Part shown: one piece after another, positions 1-5,569 of the stretch
Layout of the letters: each line of letters starts with the position of its first letter
How positions within the stretch are numbered: the first letter of the stretch is position 1
Assembly (NCBI GenBank): GCA_002309695.1
Contig: DBXV01000002.1
Span: forward strand, 1 to 8,294
From: Myxococcales bacterium UBA1203
GTDB taxonomy: Bacteria; Myxococcota; Myxococcia; Myxococcales; UBA5297
Direction of reading: 5' to 3'
Length of the DNA: 8,294 bases
The notes under the pieces: model-generated
Seen by the model: only the letters and a program-made list of their open reading frames with translations
The model's database searches: none
Told to the model about the DNA's origin: nothing
Translations under genes and position numbers: made by a program

Positions 1-1863
1 TGGCTGAAAAAGTGTGCGGGGGGGGGCATATGTAGCATAGATACCTCCCAAAAGATTCATCACAAATTCTTCAAGTCCATTTCAATTTTAATTTCAGTAT
101 TTGCATTTGCGGTTGCGGGGGCGGCCTGCGGCGGGTCGGATAAAAAGGACAAGCCGAGCGATACAGACGCCGGTATTATTGAGGACGCTGGTGTTGACCA
201 GTGCGAAGCCGGGCATTTTGGGGCAAATTGTGATCCCTGCACCTGCGAGCACGGCACCTGCAACGACGGCAAAGACGGCGACGGCAAGTGCTCCGCGTGC
301 GACGAGGGCTATTGGGGCGAGAACTGCGCGAGCAAAACCGTCACCTGCATCGCGGGCACGCCCAGCCTTGGCGTGACCGGCGACGGCACATGTATTTCCT
401 GCCATGCCAACACCGGCTGGAGCGGCGAAAACTGCGACGTGTGCGAGGGCAATTACTGGGGCCCGAGCTGCAATCAGGTGCCGACCTGCTCGGAGCACGG
501 CACGCCTTCGCTCGGCCTCGACGGCACCGGCCTTTGCACCGAATGCGAAGAGGGCTGGGATCTCGAGAAAAACTGCGCCGAATTGGCGGACGGCTATATG
601 CTCGATAAAGCGGGCAATGTTTATAAAACGACTAAAATCGGCGACCAGACCTGGATGGCGAAGAATATGGCCTGGCAGGATGAAAGCGTGACCTGCTATG
701 CCAATACGCAGGAAGCGCCCAACGGCGATCCCGATTTCATCAAGAATTACGGATGCCTCTATACGTGGGGAGACGCGAATAAGGTCTGCCCCGACGGCTG
801 GCATCTGCCGGATAAAGACGAATTCGAGGCGCTTGTAGCCTATGTGGATGCGCATAAAACATCTTCGGCTGCTGTTTGGTCGCTTTTATATACTGATAAT
901 GAAAATAATCTAAGCCTTGGTCATGATGAATTTGGTTTCAGTGCGCTGATTGCCGGCGCCTATATCAATGGCAGTTACACTGAATTTTCCGCGTCTGAGA
1001 CTACAAAAAAGGCGAGTTTCTGGTCTGTCACGGAACTGGAGAACAACAACTTTGCCTATTTCTTTGGTCTCGGGCCTAATTTTGGAGGAAAGATGGGAAG
1101 CTCTGCCAAGGAAAATGGGTTTTCGGTGCGCTGCCTCAAGACGGAAATGCAGTGTCAGCACGGCACGCCAGACACCACGACCGGGCATTGTCAGAGCAAT
1201 ACATGTGAAGCGGGCTATATCGGCAAAGACTGCAACATCGAAAGCAAATGCGCGCATGGAACACTCGATTCCGCGACGGGCCATTGCCAAGCGGGCAGCT
1301 GCGAAAGCGGCTTTGACGGCGAGGACTGCGATATCGCCGTCACCAATATCAATGGCCAGATCTGGATGGTGAAAAACATGGATGTGACCATTGGCGCCGA
1401 CGGCAGCTCACTGACCTGTTATGCCAATAGCAGCAGCAATTTTGTGGAACATTATGGCTGTCTTTATAACTGGTACGATGCCATGAAGGCGTGCCCCGCC
1501 GGCTGGCATTTGCCGACCTATGATGAATTTGATGCCCTTTTGACGTATGTCGATGCCCATAAAACGAGCTCATCCGTCTTTTTGGCTCTGATTCCCGGGA
1601 CGACTGACTGGGTTGATTTCCAGGGACAGGGCGGCGATGATTTTGGCTTCAGCGCCCTGCCTGCTGGCTATGCAAATGATTATTTATTCGGCAAGACAGC
1701 CGCCTTCTGGACAGCTACCTTGGGTGAATCTCCAGGAACACCAGAAGAAGATTGGCAGGCCGCCCATTTGAATCTCAGCAGCAATGAAGTGGAGTGGGAC
1801 AGCGATTCTCGCAATAGCGAGTTATCCGCCAGATGCCTCAAGGATGCGGCTGTGACGAAATAA
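1..1863 (+). CDS. Surface lipoprotein with EGF-like Cys-rich repeats and two FISUMP domains (5' end unresolved)
   Basis: The frame is open from base 1 to a TAA at 1861-1863, giving about 620 codons. A lipoprotein signal peptide is visible: a basic stretch (KIHHKFFK, from about 52), a hydrophobic core, then AGAAC with the probable lipidated Cys at 127-129. A polar DKKDKPSDTDAG linker follows. Cys-rich EGF-like units with CxHGT, GxGxC and G(Y/F)xGxxC patterns fill about 202-576. FISUMP domain 1 (about 613-1143) shows IGDQTWMAKNM, YGCLYTW, CPDGWHLP, FGFSAL and GFSVRCLK. Two more Cys-rich units (1153-1344) lead to FISUMP domain 2 (about 1336-1845) with INGQIWMVKNM, YGCLYNW, CPAGWHLP, FGFSALPAG and ARCLK. 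FISUMP proteins are secreted or surface-displayed; their molecular function is unknown. There is no ATG, GTG or TTG in frame before the signal peptide, only CTG at 4, so the start lies upstream, uses a rare codon such as ATT at 55, or is hidden by an indel at the G tract (18-26). Confidence 0.85.
   Translation, partial: WLKKCAGGGICSIDTSQKIHHKFFKSISILISVFAFAVAGAACGGSDKKDKPSDTDAGIIEDAGVDQCEAGHFGANCDPCTCEHGTCNDGKDGDGKCSACDEGYWGENCASKTVTCIAGTPSLGVTGDGTCISCHANTGWSGENCDVCEGNYWGPSCNQVPTCSEHGTPSLGLDGTGLCTECEEGWDLEKNCAELADGYMLDKAGNVYKTTKIGDQTWMAKNMAWQDESVTCYANTQEAPNGDPDFIKNYGCLYTWGDANKVCPDGWHLPDKDEFEALVAYVDAHKTSSAAVWSLLYTDNENNLSLGHDEFGFSALIAGAYINGSYTEFSASETTKKASFWSVTELENNNFAYFFGLGPNFGGKMGSSAKENGFSVRCLKTEMQCQHGTPDTTTGHCQSNTCEAGYIGKDCNIESKCAHGTLDSATGHCQAGSCESGFDGEDCDIAVTNINGQIWMVKNMDVTIGADGSSLTCYANSSSNFVEHYGCLYNWYDAMKACPAGWHLPTYDEFDALLTYVDAHKTSSSVFLALIPGTTDWVDFQGQGGDDFGFSALPAGYANDYLFGKTAAFWTATLGESPGTPEEDWQAAHLNLSSNEVEWDSDSRNSELSARCLKDAAVTK
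18..26. repeat. Nine-base poly-G tract just upstream of the lipoprotein signal peptide
   Basis: Nine consecutive G residues lie 29 bases before the first residues of the apparent signal peptide. Tracts of this length are prone to slippage, both in cells (phase variation) and in sequencing. On the current reading the tract is in frame with the downstream coding region as Gly codons, but no standard start codon precedes it inside the window. It could therefore be coding, part of a promoter spacer, or the site of an assembly error at a contig edge. Its functional role is unproven. Confidence 0.5.
1153..1344 (+). repeat. Two tandem 96-bp units encoding EGF-like Cys-rich modules
   Basis: Two in-frame units of exactly 32 codons follow each other (1153-1248 and 1249-1344). 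Both proteins read CxHGT, then D, TGHCQ, a second C, G(Y/F)xGxDC and an acidic or aliphatic tail. All four cysteines are in register. The units sit between the two FISUMP domains as a spacer. The DNA has diverged more than the protein pattern, which suggests an old duplication kept by selection rather than a recent expansion. Confidence 0.75.
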
Positions 1864-1891
1864 TCATCTGACATAAGCGGCAATAATACAG

Positions 1892-1929
1892 CAGCCCTCT
1901 CCCAATTCAATTTGGGGGAGGGCTGTTTT
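1892..1929 (+). terminator. Intrinsic terminator between convergent lipoprotein genes
   Basis: A 12-bp stem pairs 1892-1903 with 1914-1925 (one G-T wobble), with a 10-base AT-rich loop and TTTT at 1926-1929. It begins 29 bases after the stop of the plus-strand lipoprotein and 16 bases beyond the stop of the minus-strand one. The U tract suits plus-strand termination. On the minus strand the hairpin is followed only by a T-poor stretch, so termination there would be weaker. Confidence 0.85.
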
Positions 1930-1944
1930 ATTGATGCGTATATT

Positions 1945-3231
1945 TTACCGCGCGCACCTGAACCCAGCGTTGTTTTTGTAGGAATATATTCCGTAATAGG
2001 ACAAATTGGTCAGGTAATGCGCGTTTTCATTTTCCAGCATGGGCGTGTCAAAGCCCGCGCCGATAATATAATTCGTATTGGAAAGATTCACGATTTCCCA
2101 GACGCTGCCCAGCATATCGACCAGCCCCAGCGGGCTGTCGCCGTCCGGCGAATAGGTTCCCACGGGGGACGTTCCGACGGGAGAGGCAACCTCGGTGTGT
2201 TCAAAACAATAAAAATTCTGCGTGCCCTCTGCCAGCGGCTGAACGGCGTAAAAATTGGCCGTCTGACAATGCGTCGGAAATGAATTTCCCCAGGGATATT
2301 CCGTATTTTTGGGCTGCGTGCCGTCGTGCGTCGCCGCGTAAACCCATTCCTCCATCGTCGGCAGCCGCGCCTTTGTCCACTGGCAGAAATTCTTTGCGTC
2401 CAGCGGACTCACGCAATTCATCGGATGATTCTGCCGGTCGTCCGCGTCATAATTGCAGAGCGCGCCGTTTGTATTGTAAGCCACAGCCGAACAGGCGCCC
2501 GCCGCCGCGCATTGTTTATATTCGGCCACGGTCACGGGCGTCTTCCACAGATGAAACGCAGAAATGCGCACCGTATCCCCGGCATTGTAATTCGTATAGG
2601 GCGTGGAGTTCAGCTTAATTGGATATTGAAAAGTCAGTATGCCGCCGGGAATATCAACAAATTTGTCTTCATTGGGCAGCGGCCCGGCCGGCGTCTCCGG
2701 TGTATTATTGCTGCCGTTATTGCCATTGTTATTCTCCGGACAATTTTCATCGGTTTCCGCTGTCTGACTGACGCAGCAGCCGTCGCCCCGGTCGATAAAA
2801 TTGGCGCCTTTGGTCTCGCACTGCGAATCGCAGACGTGATTCCGGCATGTTGCCCCTGCATTGAAAAATTCGCAGTCCTGATTTGTCCGGCATTCAAAAG
2901 CGCAGCGGAAGGAATTGTCCGCATTCATTGCCGACACCTGCGCGGGCTGAATGGGCTCGCTGTCAATCCATCGGCAGAATTGTGCCAGCAGGCGCTCATC
3001 CGATATATCGCTGCCGTCGGCGCACGCCTGATTATTGCGGCAGGCTTCAAGATGCTCCTTTTGTATGATATTGGACACCCAGAAGCGGTGATTCGAGGCG
3101 TTTTCAGCGTGGCGCGACGGCACCTCCTTCCAGGAAATCTCGTATTTGCACCCGCCAAATGTGAGCGCGGCAAGCGCGGTCAGGGGGAGAATGGAAAGAA
3201 TATATTTCTGATATTTTTTGGGTGAATTCAT
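1945..3231 (-). CDS. Lipoprotein with Cys-rich region and degenerate FGE-sulfatase-like (C-type-lectin-fold) domain
   Basis: The product has 428 residues. The N-terminus (MNSPKKYQKY, then a hydrophobic core ending in TFGGC) is a lipoprotein signal peptide with the lipid Cys at about 28. Residues 64-164 are Cys-rich, followed by a low-complexity Asn/Gly linker (about 167-177). Residues 190-428 match the formylglycine-generating-enzyme family (FGE-sulfatase, SUMF1-like): LWKTPVTVAEYKQC, ARLPTMEEWVYAA, YPWGN, GLVDMLGSVWEIV and a terminal GFRCAR. The usual GNVWEW reads GSVWEIV, and the C-terminal segment that carries the paired catalytic cysteines in true FGE has none before the final GFRC. A structural or ligand-binding role is therefore likelier than catalysis. 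The start at 3231 puts the signal peptide at the N-terminus, with AAGGA 11 bases upstream; an in-frame TTG at 3276 would add 15 charged residues. The gene follows crcB after a 67-base gap and converges on the FISUMP lipoprotein. Confidence 0.82.
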   Translation of the reverse strand: MNSPKKYQKYILSILPLTALAALTFGGCKYEISWKEVPSRHAENASNHRFWVSNIIQKEHLEACRNNQACADGSDISDERLLAQFCRWIDSEPIQPAQVSAMNADNSFRCAFECRTNQDCEFFNAGATCRNHVCDSQCETKGANFIDRGDGCCVSQTAETDENCPENNNGNNGSNNTPETPAGPLPNEDKFVDIPGGILTFQYPIKLNSTPYTNYNAGDTVRISAFHLWKTPVTVAEYKQCAAAGACSAVAYNTNGALCNYDADDRQNHPMNCVSPLDAKNFCQWTKARLPTMEEWVYAATHDGTQPKNTEYPWGNSFPTHCQTANFYAVQPLAEGTQNFYCFEHTEVASPVGTSPVGTYSPDGDSPLGLVDMLGSVWEIVNLSNTNYIIGAGFDTPMLENENAHYLTNLSYYGIYSYKNNAGFRCAR

Positions 3232-3298
3232 TTTTGGAGGATTCCTTCGGGGATCGTGAACTTTTCCATGACTCAATCCGTTTTCTGCGAATTAAAAT

Positions 3299-3667
3299 TC
3301 AGATTTTCACCAATGCCGACAATTTCTTTCCGCACAGTATTCCGGCAATGCAGCAGGCGCAGCTCAGAACGACATAAATTCCGCCCGCCGCGTATTGTTT
3401 GTTGTCGATTAAATGAAACGCTTCCAATGAAAACGTGGAAAACGTCGTGAAACCGCCGCAGACGCCGGTTTTCCAGAACAGAATTGTATTGTTCGATACG
3501 CCCCCGCGCACGCCCGTGACGCCGACAATAAACCCAATCAGCACCGCGCCGGCGATATTGGTCAAAAGCGTCAGAACGGGAAAAGCCGTTTTGACCGGGA
3601 TGAGGCTCACGGCGTAGCGCGCCATGGAGCCCAGTGCGCCGCCCAATGCGACAAAAATGAAACTCAT
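3299..3667 (-). CDS. crcB: CrcB/Fluc fluoride ion channel
   Basis: This is a 122-residue, four-helix inner-membrane protein of the CrcB/Fluc family, which works as a dual-topology dimer to export fluoride. Diagnostic motifs are GGALGSMARY (9-18), TNIAGAVLIG (36-45) and GVCGGFTTFSTFS (68-80). The last carries the phenylalanines that line the fluoride path and the Gly/Thr region around the central sodium site. The length is typical, and one copy is enough for a homodimer. ATG at 3667 is chosen because AGGTGA (3674-3679) lies six bases upstream; the ATG at 3673 abuts that Shine-Dalgarno. The gene begins 37 bases after the TfoX-like stop, so the two are probably co-transcribed. No fluoride riboswitch is visible, and the gap is too short to hold one. 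Helix 4 has an unusual cluster of Cys residues (SCACC). Confidence 0.93.
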   Translation of the reverse strand: MSFIFVALGGALGSMARYAVSLIPVKTAFPVLTLLTNIAGAVLIGFIVGVTGVRGGVSNNTILFWKTGVCGGFTTFSTFSLEAFHLIDNKQYAAGGIYVVLSCACCIAGILCGKKLSALVKI

Positions 3668-3704
3668 ATTCATTCACCTGTTCATTTGATGAAATTTTCT
3701 GGGG

Positions 3705-4022
3705 TCACTTCTTTTTTTTCTTCGGTGCGGGCAGCTCAGCCCACATCGCATTCAGCAGATCGCGCAGAAAATCTCTGTCTTCAATATCTTCCACGAGCAG
3801 CATTTCCTTTGCGCCCTCGTAGGGCAATTCATGCGGCGCATTGGGCATCATCTGCACCGCCGATTTTGTCGGCTTGACCAGAAAGCGGTCGTCATAAATC
3901 CCGCCGATGATTTTGTCGCGGTAATAAATGATATATTCGCCCATCATTGCCCGGCAGGAGATATTCTCCAGCCCGGAAAGCTGTTCCAGAATGTAATCAA
4001 GATAATCCTTGGTGGAGGGCAT
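3705..4022 (-). CDS. TfoX/Sxy N-terminal-domain protein
   Basis: The product has 105 residues and consists of a TfoX N-terminal domain with no C-terminal TfoX domain. The core RAMMGEYIIYYRDKIIGGIY is followed by DDRFLVKPT and a helix near LRDLLNAMW. The Gammaproteobacterial TfoX/Sxy protein controls competence with CRP, but small N-domain-only proteins are widespread and their role is not established, so competence should not be assumed. ATG at 4022 is preferred: AAGGT sits about nine bases upstream, and the encoded protein starts directly at the domain. An in-frame ATG at 4049 would add nine residues without a good ribosome site. The C-terminus is PAPKKKKK, written with a run of eight T on the plus strand (3712-3719), a possible slippage point that would alter only the tail. 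The gene sits 51 bases after the toxin stop and 37 bases before crcB. Confidence 0.85.
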   Translation of the reverse strand: MPSTKDYLDYILEQLSGLENISCRAMMGEYIIYYRDKIIGGIYDDRFLVKPTKSAVQMMPNAPHELPYEGAKEMLLVEDIEDRDFLRDLLNAMWAELPAPKKKKK

Positions 4023-4073
4023 GGGAAGTGACCTTTCGTGCGTCAGCATCGTTTGAATGATGCGATTGATTAT

Positions 4074-4940
4074 TTATTGAAGCAATTCTTCTGTAATCTG
4101 CCTGAAAAAATCCGCGCTCCACAGGCCGAGCGATGCTGTATCTTTGATGAATGGCCGGACGTCCTCTTTCGCCTGCGCGTAATCAATCGTGTCAAAGCGC
4201 GCGCAGAGCAATTTTCTCGCATCCCCGACGGAAAAGGTGTCTTCAGCCTTCCAGACGTCCGACTGAACCAGACGCGCCTTCAAATGTTCCATATTGATTG
4301 CAGTTCTTCGGGAAAGATAAAATATATAATCATATAAATCGCGGCCCTTGATGCGGTTTTTCCATGCGCGGCAGATGACCGCGTGCGCTTTGCCCGCAAA
4401 CAATGACGGCATATCATAAAGATTCACCTCATACGGCGCGGGGATTAATCGGTATTTATGCTCAAAGACCGCCCCCGCCGGTGGATTGGTATCAACCTCA
4501 AACTTGATTTTGATTTGTTCATTTCCGGCAATTCTTTTCGCAGCCGCTGAGTCAGAAGGATAAAACAAAAGCAAATGCTCTTTGGTGTTTCCTTTGAGAA
4601 ATGCCGAGCGAATGGCGGATTCCTTTGTTTTTTCTTTTTCGGAAATTTCCACTTTCAGCCCGTACGAAGCGATTTCCCGTTTGAGCGTCGGGAAATAATC
4701 GGACAATACAAAAGTGCCGTCCGGCGCCATCAGCGAAAAGTCCAAATCCTCCGAAAAGCGGTCCAATCCATAAAAAATGCGCAGCGCGGTTCCGCCATAA
4801 AATGCCGCTTTTTGAAAAAATCCCGCTCGGGCCAGCCCGCACAGGACAATTTCCTGCAAGATTTCTTTGATGGCGTTTTTCCTGTCTGTGAGCCCATCCG
4901 CATGGTATTTGTCCAGCATTCCATGGAGCACATTGTTCAT
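4074..4940 (-). CDS. abiEii: AbiEii-type nucleotidyltransferase toxin
   Basis: The product has 288 residues and belongs to the AbiEii/AbiGii (DUF1814) nucleotidyltransferase family, the toxin of type IV AbiE toxin-antitoxin systems linked to abortive infection of phage. The catalytic signature is complete: GGTALR (49-54), then YGLDRFSEDLDF (57-68) with the paired acidic residues D65 and D67, a third acidic strand IKIKFEVD (143-150), and the C-terminal KGRDLYDY (198-205). Its length is usual for the family. Related enzymes transfer nucleotides to tRNA or other RNA, but the substrate here cannot be read from sequence. The start is secure: GGAGG at 4949-4953 lies eight bases before the ATG. The ATG overlaps the antitoxin TGA by four bases (ATGA), implying translational coupling. 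No frameshift or missing catalytic residue is seen, so the toxin appears intact. Confidence 0.92.
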   Translation of the reverse strand: MNNVLHGMLDKYHADGLTDRKNAIKEILQEIVLCGLARAGFFQKAAFYGGTALRIFYGLDRFSEDLDFSLMAPDGTFVLSDYFPTLKREIASYGLKVEISEKEKTKESAIRSAFLKGNTKEHLLLFYPSDSAAAKRIAGNEQIKIKFEVDTNPPAGAVFEHKYRLIPAPYEVNLYDMPSLFAGKAHAVICRAWKNRIKGRDLYDYIFYLSRRTAINMEHLKARLVQSDVWKAEDTFSVGDARKLLCARFDTIDYAQAKEDVRPFIKDTASLGLWSADFFRQITEELLQ

Positions 4941-5524
4941 TTTCCAATCCTCCCCAGATATTTCATCAGATACTTCAAATTATTGCTGTGATATTTGTCA
5001 CCGATTTGCAGAATATCCGCTGCATTCAGCTTTTCAAACTCCGCGCTGTCGAGACGGAGGTCATCAAAAAGCATTCGGGCGATTTCCCTCTGACTCGTCA
5101 CGGGCGGCATCGTGCAGAGCTTGTCGCACAGCGCCTTTTCGGGACTGGCCATTTGATAGATATAGCCATTCTCGTCTCTGACAATAATTCCGAAAGGGTA
5201 GGCATCCTGAGGAACATCGCGGTAGGAAAAGCGTCCAAAATGGTTTTCGTAGTCCTTTGTCTTTTTTTTATCAAATGTCGCGGATGTAAATGTATAAACT
5301 GCTTCCGGTATCAGTCCATAAAATGACAGTGCATAATCAAACGACAAATACGACGGACCCAGAATCGCCCCCGCAAGGCAATGCCCGGGCGCGTTGCCGT
5401 CGGTTTCGTAGAGACCGCGCGTAATGGGATACAATTCGCCCTTATCGACCAGCCGCCGGATCTTCGCCTTTGGATTGACGTAATTTCGATATTGCTCCAG
5501 GAGCATCTGCGTCGTCAAAATCAT
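4937..5524 (-). CDS. abiEi: AbiEi-type antitoxin with N-terminal winged-helix domain
   Basis: The product has 195 residues and resembles the AbiEi/COG5340 antitoxin family. The N-terminal part is a winged-helix DNA-binding module (about residues 5-40), with basic KAKIRRLVDKGEL leading into ITRGLYE, a hallmark of these proteins. The C-terminal part contains SYLSFDYALSFYGLIPEA and SPEKALCDKL, also typical of the group. Known AbiEi proteins neutralise the toxin without stable complex formation (type IV) and repress their own promoter by binding inverted repeats. ATG at 5524 is chosen because GGAGG (5533-5537) lies eight bases upstream; an in-frame TTG at 5539 would overlap the Shine-Dalgarno. 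The toxin gene overlaps the 3' end by four bases. The upstream gap to the helicase is 45 bases and is dominated by a long inverted repeat, a good place for autoregulation. Confidence 0.88.
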   Translation of the reverse strand: MILTTQMLLEQYRNYVNPKAKIRRLVDKGELYPITRGLYETDGNAPGHCLAGAILGPSYLSFDYALSFYGLIPEAVYTFTSATFDKKKTKDYENHFGRFSYRDVPQDAYPFGIIVRDENGYIYQMASPEKALCDKLCTMPPVTSQREIARMLFDDLRLDSAEFEKLNAADILQIGDKYHSNNLKYLMKYLGRIGK

Positions 5525-5532
5525 TAAAGTTG

Positions 5533-5563
5533 CCTCCAAGTGCAGTTTTTGTGCACTTCGAGG
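5533..5563 (-). promoter_or_regulatory. 31-bp inverted repeat over the antitoxin Shine-Dalgarno (operator and/or RNA hairpin)
   Basis: Two 12-base arms (5533-5544 and 5552-5563) pair at 11 of 12 positions around a 7-base centre, with a single C-C mismatch at 5537/5559. The inner seven pairs, AAGTGCA with TGCACTT, are perfect. The arm nearer the gene contains GGAGG (5533-5537), the only good ribosome site for the antitoxin. As DNA this fits an AbiEi operator. As RNA it would fold on transcripts reading through from the helicase and hide the ribosome site. There is no U tract after the stem, so it is not an intrinsic terminator. The role is inferred; the repeat itself is plain in the sequence. 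Confidence 0.7.
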
Positions 5564-5569
5564 AGAAAA

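Noticed and set aside
101..855. Long open frames on both strands (94-855 minus; 101-376 and 288-608 plus) over the start of the FISUMP lipoprotein.
   Set aside because: They are out-of-frame shadows of GC-rich Cys-rich coding sequence, with Ala/Arg-rich products and no recognisable domains. The frame with signal peptide, EGF-like units and FISUMP motifs is clearly the real one.
2326..3225. A 299-codon plus-strand frame opposite the FGE-like lipoprotein.
   Set aside because: The translation is a low-information mixture without domain motifs and lies antisense to a gene with a lipobox and a full FGE-like motif set.
1..3231. A diversity-generating retroelement acting on the lectin-like lipoproteins.
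   Set aside because: FGE and C-type-lectin folds are known targets, but there is no reverse transcriptase and no template/variable repeat pair in the window.
3228..3269. A 13-codon minus-strand ORF (MEKFTIPEGILQK) whose TGA overlaps the FGE-like lipoprotein start as ATGA.
   Set aside because: It looks like a coupled leader peptide, but it has no convincing ribosome site, is very short, and the lipoprotein has its own AAGGA. Chance is the simpler explanation.
3668..3704. A fluoride riboswitch before crcB.
   Set aside because: The gap to the upstream stop is only 37 bases and shows no riboswitch-like fold.
4046..4063. GCATC/GATGC inverted repeat between the AbiEii toxin and the TfoX-like gene.
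   Set aside because: Only five base pairs with an 8-base loop, no U tract on either strand, so it is not supported as a terminator or operator.
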